Shown here: piece after piece, positions 8,724-19,407 of the stretch
How positions within the stretch are numbered: the stretch's first letter is position 1
How the letters are laid out: each line of letters opens with the position of its first letter
Source: CAISIP01 sp031367285
GTDB lineage: Bacteria > Pseudomonadota > Gammaproteobacteria > Burkholderiales > Burkholderiaceae_C
Assembly (NCBI GenBank): GCA_031367285.1
Contig: JANLPN010000090.1
Location: forward strand, 1-45,276
Direction of reading: 5' to 3'
DNA: 45,276 bases
The notes under the pieces: model-generated
What the model was told of the DNA's origin: nothing
The model's input: the letters and a program-made list of their open reading frames with translations, nothing else
Database searches by the model: none
Position numbers and translations under genes: made by a program

Positions 8724-8942
8724 TCACTTGGCCCTGAACACAATACGCGCCCGACTCAAGTCGTAAGGCGTCAACTCCACCGTCACCTTGTCACCTGGAA
8801 GAATGCGTATGTAGTGCATACGCATCTTTCCTGAAATGTGCCCGAGAACCACATGCCCGTTTTCCAGCTTGACCCGGAAGGTGGCGTTCGGCAGGTTCTC
8901 CACCACCTCACCCTGCATTTGAATTACATCGTCCTTTGACAT
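8724..8942 (-). CDS. infA: Translation initiation factor IF-1
   Basis: The protein has 72 residues from the ATG at 8942 (MSKDDVIQMQGEV). It is one OB/S1-like domain that occupies the ribosomal A site during initiation. An upstream in-frame ATG at 8954 would add four residues not found in the family. It lies 13 bp after secY, the usual betaproteobacterial arrangement secY-infA-rpmJ. Confidence 0.97.
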   Translation of the reverse strand: MSKDDVIQMQGEVVENLPNATFRVKLENGHVVLGHISGKMRMHYIRILPGDKVTVELTPYDLSRARIVFRAK

Positions 8943-8955
8943 ATGCATCCACACT

Positions 8956-10266
8956 CTAAGAAGATTTGAAACTGGCCTTCTTCAAGAGTGATTCATATTG
9001 CTGGGACATCATGTAGTTCTGTACCTGGGACATGAAGTCCATGGTCACCACAACGATGATCAACAGGGACGTGCCGCCAAAATAAAACGGTACGTTGTAT
9101 TTCAGGATCAGGAACTCAGGCAACAAACAGACAAAGGTGATGTAGATCGCGCCGGCCAGCGTCAGCCGCAGCAGGATCCGGTCAATATATTTAGCCGTTT
9201 GATCGCCTGGGCGGATGCCGGGAATAAACGCGCCGCTTTTCTTCAGGTTGTCCGCGGTTTCCCGGCTGTTGAATACCAGCGCCGTGTAGAAAAAACAGAA
9301 AAATACTATCGCCGCCGCATACAGCATCACATAAATCGGCTGACCCGGCGTCAAAGAACCCGCAATGTCTTTCAACCATCGCATGGACTCGCCGGTACTG
9401 AACCAGCCGACCACGGTCGCAGGCAGAAGAATTATCGACGACGCAAAAATCGGCGGGATCACACCGGCCATGTTCAGCTTGAGCGGCAAGTGCGACGACT
9501 GTCCGCCATAGACCTTGTTGCCCACCTGTCGGCGCGCGTAGTTCACCAGGATCTTGCGTTGGCCGCGCTCGATGAACACGACTACATAGGTTACCGCCGC
9601 CACCAGCACCACGATAAACAAACACACCACGATGCTCATGGCACCGGTGCGCACCAGTTCCAGCAATCCGCCAATGGCCCGCGGCAGGTTGGCTGCGATA
9701 CCACCAAAAATCAGAATCGATATGCCGTTGCCCAAACCCCGTTCGGTAATCTGCTCACCCAGCCACATCAGGAACATGGTGCCGGCCGTCAACGTACACA
9801 CGGCCGTAAGCCGGAAACCAAAGCCCGGAGAAATTACCAAACCTGCCGAACTTTCGAGCGCAATCGCAATACCGAGCGACTGGAACAGCGCCAGCCCCAG
9901 CGTGCCGTAACGCGTGTACTGCGTGATCTTGCGCCGCCCGGCTTCACCTTCTTTTTTCAGCTGCTCGAACGCCGGCAAGACGTAGGTGAGCAGCTGCATG
10001 ATGATCGACGCCGAGATATACGGCATGATTCCCAGGGCAAAAACCGTAAACCGCGACAAGGCACCGCCCGACATCAGGTTGGCCATTCCCAGAATGCCAC
10101 CCTCTTGCCCTTTGAAGAACTGCTGCAGTTGCGCAGGATCAATTCCCGGCACGGGGATGTGGGCGCCGATGCGGTAAACAACCAGCGCCAACAACAAAAA
10201 GACAAGACGGCGACGCAGGTCGCCGAACTTGCCGGTTTTTGCTATTTGAGCTGCGTTGGTTGCCAC
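8956..10266 (-). CDS. secY: Preprotein translocase subunit SecY
   Basis: The protein has 436 residues with the ten transmembrane segments expected of the central channel of the Sec translocon. It has the plug-region sequence after the first helix (IPVPGIDPAQL) and the conserved cytoplasmic loops (RYGTLGLA; FNSRETADNLKKSGAFIPGIRPG). The start codon is GTG at 10266. It closes the spc operon after rplO, as in E. coli. Confidence 0.98.
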   Translation of the reverse strand: MATNAAQIAKTGKFGDLRRRLVFLLLALVVYRIGAHIPVPGIDPAQLQQFFKGQEGGILGMANLMSGGALSRFTVFALGIMPYISASIIMQLLTYVLPAFEQLKKEGEAGRRKITQYTRYGTLGLALFQSLGIAIALESSAGLVISPGFGFRLTAVCTLTAGTMFLMWLGEQITERGLGNGISILIFGGIAANLPRAIGGLLELVRTGAMSIVVCLFIVVLVAAVTYVVVFIERGQRKILVNYARRQVGNKVYGGQSSHLPLKLNMAGVIPPIFASSIILLPATVVGWFSTGESMRWLKDIAGSLTPGQPIYVMLYAAAIVFFCFFYTALVFNSRETADNLKKSGAFIPGIRPGDQTAKYIDRILLRLTLAGAIYITFVCLLPEFLILKYNVPFYFGGTSLLIIVVVTMDFMSQVQNYMMSQQYESLLKKASFKSS

Positions 10267-10286
10267 GAATACCTACTTTGCCGAAT

Positions 10287-10718
10287 TCAGGCGACGCTTC
10301 CGCCAGCCGCTTCAATCGCCGCCTTGGCTCCAGCCGTCGCACCAATACCATTCAGCTTGACGGCCTTGGTCAACTCGCCGGTCTTGATGACCTTTACCAC
10401 TTTCACCATTTCACTTACCAAACCAGCCTGCTTCAGGGTCAGCAGATCCACGTCCGCAGCACCCAGCTTCTCCAGCATGGTCAGCGTGATCTCACCGTTG
10501 AACTTCAGCAGTTGCGATTTGAACCCGCGCTTCGGGAGCCGGCGCTGCAAAGGCATTTGACCGCCCTCGAAACCAACCTTGTGGTAGCCGCCCGCACGGG
10601 ACTTTTGCCCCTTGTGGCCGCGTCCTGCCGTCTTGCCCAGGCCCGATCCAATTCCGCGACCGACGCGGCGCTTGGCGTGTTTCGCGCCACCAGCCGGTTT
10701 GATGCCATTGAGTTCCAT
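10287..10718 (-). CDS. rplO: 50S ribosomal protein L15
   Basis: The protein has 143 residues, starting MELNGIKPAGGAKHAKRR. A second ATG directly upstream (10721) is equally possible and adds one Met. The Gly/Lys/Arg-rich L15 signature (GKTAGRGHKGQKSRAGG) is present. L15 is a late-assembly 23S rRNA binding protein. It sits between rpmD and secY. Confidence 0.97.
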   Translation of the reverse strand: MELNGIKPAGGAKHAKRRVGRGIGSGLGKTAGRGHKGQKSRAGGYHKVGFEGGQMPLQRRLPKRGFKSQLLKFNGEITLTMLEKLGAADVDLLTLKQAGLVSEMVKVVKVIKTGELTKAVKLNGIGATAGAKAAIEAAGGSVA

Positions 10719-10780
10719 CATTTTCTCTCGTCAGTTGGAGACAGTTACGACCGCCACACGGCTAAGCCCTGCCTCGCGAT

Positions 10781-10963
10781 TCACAATACTTTGACCAGGT
10801 AACTGATCTTGTTGATCATTCCACGCACTTCGGGCGTGTCCACCAACTCGCTGGTGCTGCGGATCTTGCGCAGACCCAGTCCACGGACCGTGGCACGGTG
10901 GGATTCCTTGCAGCCAATCGGGCTGCGCACCAATTGCACTTTTACTGTTTGTTGTGTCGTCAT
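10781..10963 (-). CDS. rpmD: 50S ribosomal protein L30
   Basis: The protein has 60 residues from the ATG at 10963 (MTTQQTVKVQLVRSPIGC), chosen because AGGAG lies 7 bp upstream; a TTG two codons earlier is unlikely. L30 is a small ferredoxin-like fold protein of the large subunit. It follows rpsE by 14 bp, the standard place. Confidence 0.96.
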   Translation of the reverse strand: MTTQQTVKVQLVRSPIGCKESHRATVRGLGLRKIRSTSELVDTPEVRGMINKISYLVKVL

Positions 10964-10977
10964 GGTCAAGCTCCTGA

Positions 10978-11502
10978 TTACACAAACAACTCTTCAACGG
11001 TTTTGCCACGTTTGGCCGCGACTTCCGCCGGGGTCGTGGAAACCGACAAAGCGTCGAGGGTGGCACGGACCATGTTGTAGGGGTTGGTTGAGCCATGGCT
11101 CTTGGCCACGATGTCGGTGATGCCCACCACCTCAAATACCGCGCGCATCGGGCCGCCGGCGATGATGCCGGTACCTTTGGGCGCCGGCGCCATCATCACA
11201 TTGGCCGCGCCGTGGTGACCCATGACCTTGTGGTGGATGGAGCCGTTCTTAAGCGACACCTTGATCATGTTGCGGCGCGCCTCTTCCATCGCTTTTTGGA
11301 CCGCGGCCGGAACTTCCTTGGACTTGCCCTTACCCATGCCGATACGGCCATCGCCGTCCCCGACCACGGTCAGCGCCGCGAATCCCAGAATACGACCACC
11401 CTTGACCACCTTGGTCACGCGGTTGATCGCGATCATTTTTTCACGCAGGCCGTCCTCGGGACCCTCGGCCTTACCCTGCATCTTCGCTTGAACTTTAGCC
11501 AT
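10978..11502 (-). CDS. rpsE: 30S ribosomal protein S5
   Basis: The protein has 174 residues. The N-terminal S5 double-stranded RNA-binding domain contains INRVTKVVKGGRILGFAALTVVGD, split here by position into the usual strand-loop-strand. The C-terminal domain follows to about residue 165. S5 affects translational accuracy. It lies between rplR and rpmD, spaced 14-17 bp on each side. Confidence 0.98.
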   Translation of the reverse strand: MAKVQAKMQGKAEGPEDGLREKMIAINRVTKVVKGGRILGFAALTVVGDGDGRIGMGKGKSKEVPAAVQKAMEEARRNMIKVSLKNGSIHHKVMGHHGAANVMMAPAPKGTGIIAGGPMRAVFEVVGITDIVAKSHGSTNPYNMVRATLDALSVSTTPAEVAAKRGKTVEELFV

Positions 11503-11519
11503 CTTTGTTTCCGATCTGC

Positions 11520-11885
11520 CTAGAACTGCAAGCCGGCTTCACGCGCGGCGTCCGCCAGCGCCTTGACGCGGCCGTGGTATGCAAAACCCGAGCGGTCAAA
11601 TGCGACCTTTTCGACTCCGGCCGCTTTTGCCTTTTCAGCCAACCGCTTGCCGATAACCTGGGCGGCGGCAGTGTTGCCGCCATTGCCGGCACCACCAAGG
11701 GCGGCGCGAACTTCGGCCTCCGCCGTCGATGCGCTGGCCAACACCTTGGCACCATCGCCGGAAATAACGCTGGCGTAAATGTGCAGGTTGGTACGGTTCA
11801 CGGTCAAACGCGCCACGCCCTGGGTTGCAATGCGGATACGGGTCTGGCGGGACCTGCGAAGACGCTGTTCTTTCTTGGTCAACAT
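11520..11885 (-). CDS. rplR: 50S ribosomal protein L18
   Basis: The protein has 121 residues: a basic N-terminus (MLTKKEQRLRRSRQTR) followed by the 5S rRNA-binding domain, ending AREAGLQF as in other members. L18 brings 5S rRNA into the large subunit together with L5 and L25. It is 10 bp downstream of rplF. Confidence 0.98.
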   Translation of the reverse strand: MLTKKEQRLRRSRQTRIRIATQGVARLTVNRTNLHIYASVISGDGAKVLASASTAEAEVRAALGGAGNGGNTAAAQVIGKRLAEKAKAAGVEKVAFDRSGFAYHGRVKALADAAREAGLQF

Positions 11886-11895
11886 GGTGCTGCCC

Positions 11896-12429
11896 TTACT
11901 TCTTCTTGGTTTCTTTGATCGTTATCTTCTCGTCCGAATAACGAATGCCCTTGCCCTTGTAAGGCTCGGGCGGACGAATCGCACGAATCTCGGCCGCCAC
12001 CTGGCCTACACGTTGCCGGTCCGCGCCCTTGACCACAATCTCGGTCGGGGTCGGGGTCTGCACGGTAATGCCGCTTGGCATGTCCTTGTTGACCGGATGG
12101 GAGTAACCAACCGTCAGGTTCAGCTTGGCACCCTGGGCCTGCGCCTTGTAGCCCACGCCAACCAAGCTCAGCTTTTTCTCAAAGCCCTTGGTCACGCCCA
12201 CCACCATGTTGTTGACCAACTGGCGCATGGTGCCGCTCATTGCATTGGCTGCGCGTGATTCATTGGCAGGGGCAAAACTCAGCTTGCCGGCATCGCTGGT
12301 GACCTTGACCAGCGCGTTTTGGGCTAGCAGCAACACGCCACCGGTTCCCTTGACACTGATCTGGTCATCCTTGACCGACACATCCACGCCGGCAGGCACG
12401 GATACGGGCATTTTTCCTATACGGGACAT
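11896..12429 (-). CDS. rplF: 50S ribosomal protein L6
   Basis: The protein has 177 residues with the two tandem L6 domains (about 10-85 and 90-165) and the conserved end PEPYKGKGIRY. It starts MSRIGKMPVSVPAGV. L6 lies near the factor-binding site of the 50S subunit. It is placed between rpsH and rplR. Confidence 0.98.
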   Translation of the reverse strand: MSRIGKMPVSVPAGVDVSVKDDQISVKGTGGVLLLAQNALVKVTSDAGKLSFAPANESRAANAMSGTMRQLVNNMVVGVTKGFEKKLSLVGVGYKAQAQGAKLNLTVGYSHPVNKDMPSGITVQTPTPTEIVVKGADRQRVGQVAAEIRAIRPPEPYKGKGIRYSDEKITIKETKKK

Positions 12430-12448
12430 TTTCTGTTTCTCCTCAATG

Positions 12449-12844
12449 TCACGCTACGTAGCACAGCACTTCACCACCGACACCGCTGGCGCGCGCCTTG
12501 CGGTCGGTCATGACACCCTTTGGGGTCGTGACGATCGCTACGCCAAGGCCATTCTGGACCTGGGGGATGGCTCCGCTGCCGCGATACACACGCAGGCCGG
12601 GGCGGCTCACGCGCTCGATGCGCTCGATCACCGGACGGCCGGCGTAATACTTCAAAGCAATTTCCAGCTCCGCCTTGCCGGCTTCGGTCTTGACCGTGAA
12701 GCCGTCGATATAACCTTCGTCCTTCAAGACCTGCGCAATGGCAAGCTTGACCTTGGACGACGGCACCGAAACAGTGGTTTTTGCCACCATTTGCGCATTG
12801 CGGATACGTGTCAACAGGTCCGCGATGGGATCACTCATGCTCAT
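12449..12844 (-). CDS. rpsH: 30S ribosomal protein S8
   Basis: The protein has 131 residues, starting MSMSDPIADLLTRIRNAQ and ending with GVGGEVLCYVA, both conserved. S8 binds helix 21 of 16S rRNA. In E. coli it also represses translation of the spc operon by binding rplE mRNA; whether this happens here is not visible. It follows rpsN by 18 bp. Confidence 0.99.
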   Translation of the reverse strand: MSMSDPIADLLTRIRNAQMVAKTTVSVPSSKVKLAIAQVLKDEGYIDGFTVKTEAGKAELEIALKYYAGRPVIERIERVSRPGLRVYRGSGAIPQVQNGLGVAIVTTPKGVMTDRKARASGVGGEVLCYVA

Positions 12845-12862
12845 ATCAATATCTCCTGCCGC

Positions 12863-13168
12863 TTACCAACTGGCCTTGGTGATGCCGGGGATCTCGCCGG
12901 CCATCGCCATTTCACGTATCTTTGCCCGGGCCAGACCGAAATGCTGGAAGGTGCCGCGAGGACGACCGGTAATGGAGCAGCGGTTGCGCTGGCGGGTCGG
13001 GTTGGCGTTGCGCGGAAGCTTCTGCAGCGCCAGTCGGGCCACTGCGCGCTCGTCGTCGCTGCGTTTTGCGTCGTTGGAGATGCCCTTGAGTTCCGCGTGT
13101 TTTTTCGCGTACTTGGCAACCAGTTTGTCGCGCTTGAGTTCGCGCTCGATCAAAGCCATTTTAGCCAA
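12863..13168 (-). CDS. rpsN: 30S ribosomal protein S14, long zinc-free form
   Basis: The protein has 101 residues, starting MAKMALIERELKR and ending with RGTFQHFGLARAKIREMAMAGEIPG..., the S14 signature. It is the long type without CXXC zinc motifs (a single Cys is present), as usual in proteobacteria. It lies 8 bp after rplE. Confidence 0.98.
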   Translation of the reverse strand: MAKMALIERELKRDKLVAKYAKKHAELKGISNDAKRSDDERAVARLALQKLPRNANPTRQRNRCSITGRPRGTFQHFGLARAKIREMAMAGEIPGITKASW

Positions 13169-13176
13169 GGGTCACC

Positions 13177-13716
13177 TCAGTTCTTGAACGGGAAACGGAA
13201 GCCGGAGAGCAGTGCCTTGCACTCTTCGTCGGTCTTGGCCGTTGTAGTGATGCTGATATTGAGACCACGCAAGGCGTCCACCTTGTCGTATTCAATTTCA
13301 GGAAAAATAATCTGTTCCTTGACACCGATGTTGTAGTTTCCACGGCCATCAAAGGCGCGCCCGGAAATACCGCGGAAGTCCCGAACCCGCGGCAAAGCCA
13401 CGGTAACAAAGCGGTCCAGGAACTCGAACATCTGTACGCCGCGCAGCGTGACCATGCAACCGATGGACTGGCCTTCACGGATCTTGAAGCCGGCAATCGC
13501 CTTCTTGGATTTGGTCACCACCGGCTTTTGCCCGGCTATTCTTGTGAGGTCAGCCACCGCGCTGTCCATGACCTTCTTGTCCGCCACTGCTTCACTCACA
13601 CCCATGTTCAGGGTGATCTTAGTGAGACGGGGAACCTGCATCACGGACTTGTAGCCAAACTTGGCCATCAGTTCCGGAGCGACTTTTTCGCGATAGTGTT
13701 GTTGCAGCCGCGCCAT
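13177..13716 (-). CDS. rplE: 50S ribosomal protein L5
   Basis: The protein has 179 residues starting MARLQQHYREKVAPEL, a 5S rRNA-binding protein that contacts P-site tRNA. Two ATGs are close. The one at 13722 overlaps the rplX stop as ATGA but sits only 3 bp after the AAGGT site, while the one at 13716 has better spacing and the conserved N-terminus, so it is preferred. Either way translation is probably coupled to rplX. Confidence 0.97.
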   Translation of the reverse strand: MARLQQHYREKVAPELMAKFGYKSVMQVPRLTKITLNMGVSEAVADKKVMDSAVADLTRIAGQKPVVTKSKKAIAGFKIREGQSIGCMVTLRGVQMFEFLDRFVTVALPRVRDFRGISGRAFDGRGNYNIGVKEQIIFPEIEYDKVDALRGLNISITTTAKTDEECKALLSGFRFPFKN

Positions 13717-13718
13717 GT

Positions 13719-14039
13719 TCATGCCACCTTGATTTCTTCGCCGCTGGACTTGTAGACGCGCACTCGTTTGCCGTCCGCCAGCAGCTTGATGCCAACCCGA
13801 TCCGCCTTGCCGGACGTGGCATTGAAAATTGCCACGTTGGACTGGTGAATTGGCATGGTTTTTTCAACAATGCCACCTACTGTTCCCTTGAGCGGGTTGG
13901 GCTTGGTATGTTTCTTCACCATGTTGACGCCGTCAACCAGCACATGGGAATCGTCCTTGCGCAGAGATACCTTGCCGCGTTTGCCCTTGTCGCGCCCGGT
14001 GAGCACGATGACTTCGTCGCCTTTGCGAATCTTGTTCAT
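13719..14039 (-). CDS. rplX: 50S ribosomal protein L24
   Basis: The protein has 106 residues with an N-terminal KOW motif (KIRKGDEVIVLTGRDKGKRG) that starts large-subunit assembly by binding 23S rRNA. It lies 9 bp after rplN, and its TGA overlaps the first possible rplE start. Confidence 0.98.
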   Translation of the reverse strand: MNKIRKGDEVIVLTGRDKGKRGKVSLRKDDSHVLVDGVNMVKKHTKPNPLKGTVGGIVEKTMPIHQSNVAIFNATSGKADRVGIKLLADGKRVRVYKSSGEEIKVA

Positions 14040-14048
14040 GGCCTGTCC

Positions 14049-14417
14049 TTACAAAACTTCTGGAGCGAGAGACACGATCTTCATGAACTTCTCGGTCCGC
14101 AACTCGCGTGTTACCGGCCCGAAAATTCGGGTGCCGATAGGCTCAAGCTTGGCATTGAGCAATACCGCTGCATTGCTGTCGAATTTGACCAGCGAGCCGT
14201 CACCGCGGCGGATGCCTTTGGCGGTACGCACAACCACGGCACTGTATATCTCGCCTTTTTTGACGCGGCCACGCGGAGCGCATTCCTTGATGCTCACCTT
14301 GATAACGTCGCCGACACTTGCATAACGACGCTTCGACCCACCCAGCACTTTGATGCACAGGACGGATTTGGCGCCGGTATTGTCGGCAACTTCCAATCGG
14401 GATTCAGTCTGGATCAT
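14049..14417 (-). CDS. rplN: 50S ribosomal protein L14
   Basis: The protein has 122 residues from the ATG at 14417 (MIQTESRLEVADNTGAKS), the exact family start; an open extension to 14477 is upstream leader. L14 contacts the 30S subunit in bridge B5. It is the first gene of the ribosomal block in this window. In many bacteria rpsQ immediately precedes it, but here the next gene upstream is glpD and a separate promoter is visible, so the S10 cluster has been separated. Confidence 0.98.
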   Translation of the reverse strand: MIQTESRLEVADNTGAKSVLCIKVLGGSKRRYASVGDVIKVSIKECAPRGRVKKGEIYSAVVVRTAKGIRRGDGSLVKFDSNAAVLLNAKLEPIGTRIFGPVTRELRTEKFMKIVSLAPEVL

Positions 14418-14572
14418 TTCAATATTCCCAACTTGCACCTTTGTGTCTTGTATTGATCTCTCAATACCCGGCCACACAGGTCAGTCTTGGGCCCGTCATC
14501 AACAGCATGAACCACTCACGCTGCCTAGGTTGGGCAGAAACTAACGCGCTCTTTTTACAAGCGAAGCCTGCG

Positions 14573-14602
14573 ATTATGCAATAAATTGCGACGCTTGGTC
14601 AA
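14573..14602 (-). promoter_or_regulatory. Sigma70 promoter driving the rplN-rplQ operon
   Basis: Read on the minus strand, TTGACC (14602-14597) is followed after 18 bp by CATAAT (14578-14573), close to the -35/-10 consensus. It lies about 155 bp ahead of rplN, leaving a long leader. It is the only good promoter seen between glpD and rplN and would have to drive the ribosomal genes. Confidence 0.7.
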
Positions 14603-14608
14603 GCCGCG

Positions 14609-16242
14609 TTAACCAGGCAAGCGCAAATAAGCCTCCGCCAGGGCGCGAAAAGCTTCCATCTGCGGGTCAAGGCCGGTCTCCTGCCGGACTATTTCGCCCA
14701 CGCGCGCAGCTATCGAGAGGGCCAGTTTCGCGTCCAGGAACAACAGGCGCGAACGCCGCGCCAGCATGTCCTCGACACACCGGGCGTACTCAAACCGCAC
14801 CGCAAACCTGACCATGGCCTCGGTCAAACCGGGACAAAGCTCCCTGTGCGCGCCAGGCATTTCCAGCACTTGCGCCTGCTCGCTGCCGTAACTGTGCAAT
14901 CCCGGCGGACGGCCGATGGATTGTTGTACATCGCCAGGCTGGCCTGCACCAACCAGCTTCATGTGAGTGGTCACTCCCTCGGTACGCTTATCCAGCAGTG
15001 CCTTGTCGAAACACTTATGCAAAACGTCCTCGGCCATTGCACGGTAGGTGGTCCATTTGCCTCCGGTCACGGTGACCAGGCCGCTGCGACTGACCAGCAC
15101 CGTGTGTTCGCGGCTCAGGCCCTTGGTGTTGTCGCCATCGTCGTCCTGCGGCTTGACCAGGGGCCTCAGGCCCACCCACACGCTGCGCACGTCGGCCCGG
15201 GTGGGTGCACGTTGCAGGTAACGCCCTGCCTCGCGCAGGATGAAATCCACCTCCTCCTTGAACGGCTGCGGCTCACGCGCCAGGTCGTTGCGCGGAGTGT
15301 CCGTGGTGCCCAATATGACTTTACCCAGCCAGGGAACGGCGAACAACACCCGGCCATCGGCGGTCTTGGGAACCATCAGCGCGGTATCGGAAGGCAGAAA
15401 CTCGCGGTCCACCACCATATGCACCCCCTGGCTGGGCGCCACCATCGGCTTCGTCGGCCGGCGGCCGTCACCACGGTTGGCGTCGCCGTCCTTCTGGCGC
15501 AACTCATCCACCCACACACCGGTCGCATTGATCACGCAGCGGGCTCGGATGGTGATGCCGGCCCCGGTCTCGGTGTCTTCACATTGCAAGCCGGCTACCT
15601 TGCCTTGTTCGCACACCAGATCGTTGGCGCGGCAGTAGTTGACCAACAAGGCCCCCTGCCGCGCCGCCGTGCGTGCGAGAGCCAGCGCGAGCCGCGCGTC
15701 ATTGAATTGCCCGTCCCAATATTTGACGCCTCCGCGCAAGCCCCTGCCTTGGGCGGTAGGCAACAGACCCAGCGTCTGCCCGCGGCTCAGAAACTCCGTC
15801 TTGCCCAGCCCGGCCTTGCCGGCCAGCATGTCATACATGGTGAGACCGACGCCGTAAAACGGCGTCTCCCACCATTGGTAGGACGGCATCACAAACGCCA
15901 GCGGTTGCGCCAGGTGGGGTGCGTTATTGAGCAGCGTGGTACGTTCGTGCAAGGCTTCGCGTACCAGCGCGATGTTGCCCTGCGCCAGATAACGCACACC
16001 GCCATGTACCAGCTTGGTGGCGCGCGACGACGTTCCCTTGGCAAAGTCATGCGACTCCACCAGCACCACGCTGAAGCCACGCGCCGCGGCGTCCAGCGCC
16101 ACACCCAGACCGGTGGCTCCGCCGCCCACAATCGCCACATCGTAGGTGTGTGCCCGCGCAAGACGGGCCATCAGATCGTCGCGCCGCGTCGGCAGCGCGG
16201 CGGGGTCAAGTGCCGCGCGCGGCGGGCGCCCTGCGTCGTCGC

Positions 16243-16246
<4 letters not shown>
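14609..16246 (-). CDS. glpD: Glycerol-3-phosphate dehydrogenase (aerobic, FAD, quinone-linked)
   Basis: The protein has 545 residues. The FAD-binding motif is IVGGGATGLG (residues ~39-48), followed by GTSSRATKLVHGGVRYL, the GlpD family signature. The C-terminal region after about residue 400 is the GlpD cap/alpha domain. The enzyme oxidises glycerol-3-phosphate to dihydroxyacetone phosphate at the inner membrane and feeds ubiquinone. Its ATG overlaps the glpK stop (ATGA at 16246-16243), so the pair is translationally coupled. No transporter or regulator gene is next to it. Confidence 0.96.
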
Positions 16247-17751
<1,505 letters not shown>

Positions 17752-17811
17752 AGGTCGCGAAGATTACAGCATTCGGGCTAGACTTCGACAGTCCAAAGGG
17801 GAGGGGAAACC

Positions 17812-18627
17812 ATGAGCGGTCATATTGCATTCATAGGCGGGGGCAACATGGCCAGCGCAATCATCAACGGCATGCTGGAGCAGGGTTACCCGCGCGACAA
17901 CATTACCGTGGTCGAACCGTTCGCCGAGGCACGCGACAAACTCAAGGGCCATTTTGGCGTCACGGCACAGGAGGCTTCCGGGCCGTTCCTGGAAGCAGCA
18001 GGCATCGTGGTGTGGGCCGTAAAGCCGCAAACCTTCAAGGAAGCGGCGCGGCAAACCCGCTACCACGCCCGGGCCGCGCTGCACCTCAGCGTTGCGGCCG
18101 GCATCCCGAGCGACAGCATTGCACGCTGGCTGGCCAGCGAACGCGTGGTGCGTGCAATGCCCAATACACCGGCCCTGATAGGCAAGGGTATTACCGCCCT
18201 TTTTGCCCGCCCTGAGGTCAGTGAAAACGACCGCTACCAGATCGGTCAAATAATACGCACCACCGGCGAATTCCTGTGGGTGGACAGCGAGGACAAACTG
18301 GATGCGGTAACCGCCATTTCGGGCTCGGGGCCGGCCTACGTGTACTACTTCATGGAAGCCATGACGGCGGCCGGTGCCGAAATGGGCCTGACGCGCGAAC
18401 AGGCCTACCAGCTGACGGTGTCCACGTTTATCGGCGCGTCGGAACTGGCACGCTCCAGCAATGAGCCGCCCGAGATCCTGCGCCAGCGCGTCACATCCAA
18501 AGGTGGCACCACCCATGCCGCAATTACCTCGATGGACGATGCCGAAATCAAGCCACTGTTCCAGCGCGCCCTGCACGCCGCACGCGTGCGGGCGCAAGAG
18601 TTGGGGCGTGAGTTTGGTGGCAGCTAA
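17812..18627 (+). CDS. proC: Pyrroline-5-carboxylate reductase
   Basis: The protein has 271 residues with an N-terminal Rossmann motif (IGGGNMA, residues 8-14) and the C-terminal P5CR signature (PPEILRQRVTSKGGTTHAAI). It reduces 1-pyrroline-5-carboxylate to proline with NAD(P)H, the last step of proline synthesis. A strong purine-rich ribosome-binding site (GGGGAGGGG) precedes the ATG. It is transcribed alone, divergent from glpK and convergent with the accessory block that follows. Confidence 0.97.
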   Translation: MSGHIAFIGGGNMASAIINGMLEQGYPRDNITVVEPFAEARDKLKGHFGVTAQEASGPFLEAAGIVVWAVKPQTFKEAARQTRYHARAALHLSVAAGIPSDSIARWLASERVVRAMPNTPALIGKGITALFARPEVSENDRYQIGQIIRTTGEFLWVDSEDKLDAVTAISGSGPAYVYYFMEAMTAAGAEMGLTREQAYQLTVSTFIGASELARSSNEPPEILRQRVTSKGGTTHAAITSMDDAEIKPLFQRALHAARVRAQELGREFGGS

Positions 18628-18785
18628 TTCGGCAGCCCATGATCCTTCTTCGCAGCCTGAGCGACCGGCGTAACCGGCTTCCAGCGGCGACCTTTCCACG
18701 TAAAACGCAGGCCTTGCGACTTTCGGACAACGCCGTTGCCATACTCGTCACGCGGGCTCAGATCTGACGTTGCTGCCGTTTGCTT

Positions 18786-19163
18786 TCAGGGGCGGACGAA
18801 CTCGACATCGATGACCGTGCCGCTCTTGTAGGTCATTTTGCCCTTCATGTGGCTGCTGTCGGTGACAGTGGCTGCGAATGTCACTGTTTCCCCATGGTCG
18901 TAGGTGATTACCAGAACGGCTGAAGTCGGGCGATAGGTTCCCGCGATGACAACGGAGCCGGTGCGAATGGCGCCGACGCTGTAGGTGCCGGTACCCGACA
19001 CCATCTTGCCGCTCAAGCTCAAGGTCATGGTCAGTGAGCTGCCCAAACCGTCCGAATAGGCGTTCCAGCGTCCATCTATTGAGGCAGGCGCCAAGTTGCC
19101 GCTTCCGCTGCCGCAGCAACAGACGACGGCGGCGAAGCCAAGGGTCAGACGATGCAGGAACAT
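18786..19163 (-). CDS. Small exported protein of unknown function
   Basis: The protein has 125 residues from the ATG at 19163, chosen for the GGAGA site 7 bp upstream; a longer frame to 19277 has no such site. The N-terminus (MFLHRLTLGFAAVVCCCGSGSG) looks like a signal peptide. Three consecutive Cys (15-17) hint at a lipoprotein, but the lipobox is poor because Val precedes the first Cys. The rest is rich in Thr, Ser and Gly with alternating hydrophobic residues, suggesting a small beta-barrel or sandwich. I do not recognise a family. It follows the cohesin-like gene on the same strand after 244 bp. Confidence 0.6.
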   Translation of the reverse strand: MFLHRLTLGFAAVVCCCGSGSGNLAPASIDGRWNAYSDGLGSSLTMTLSLSGKMVSGTGTYSVGAIRTGSVVIAGTYRPTSAVLVITYDHGETVTFAATVTDSSHMKGKMTYKSGTVIDVEFVRP

Positions 19164-19245
19164 TGGCGATTCTCCGACCTGTTCCGGTACTTCGGCACAA
19201 GCACCCGCCATCCCCCCACGCAGATGAACCCAGCCTTGACGCGCC

Positions 19246-19271
19246 GGTGCCCCGCAGGAGATTCGAACTCC
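19246..19271 (-). other. tRNA 3'-end-like fragment (T arm plus acceptor strand)
   Basis: Read on the minus strand, GGAGTTCGAATCTCC is a complete T-arm stem and TTCGAAT loop, followed by TGCGGGGCACC, which resembles a 3' acceptor strand plus the start of CCA. No matching 5' acceptor strand or anticodon arm is found upstream, so it is not a working tRNA. It may be a relic of an attachment site at the edge of the accessory block, or chance. Confidence 0.25.
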
Positions 19272-19407
19272 ACGCATCCGATACCGCAGTTGCCCATCAA
19301 ACTGGTTAGCATTGCTGCGGAACTCGGCGCGTGCTTAGTCTGGCTGCCAAGCCAAAATCACTGTACCCCAAGTCGCGCTCATGGCAAGTCAGGAGCACCT
19401 TTGGCAG

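Noticed and set aside
14418..14477. N-terminal extension of rplN (20 extra residues)
   Set aside because: L14 has an invariant start MIQ; the extra stretch is leader sequence.
17764..18699. Minus-strand frame of 311 codons opposite proC
   Set aside because: The plus-strand proC is complete with Rossmann and family signatures; the antisense frame has neither.
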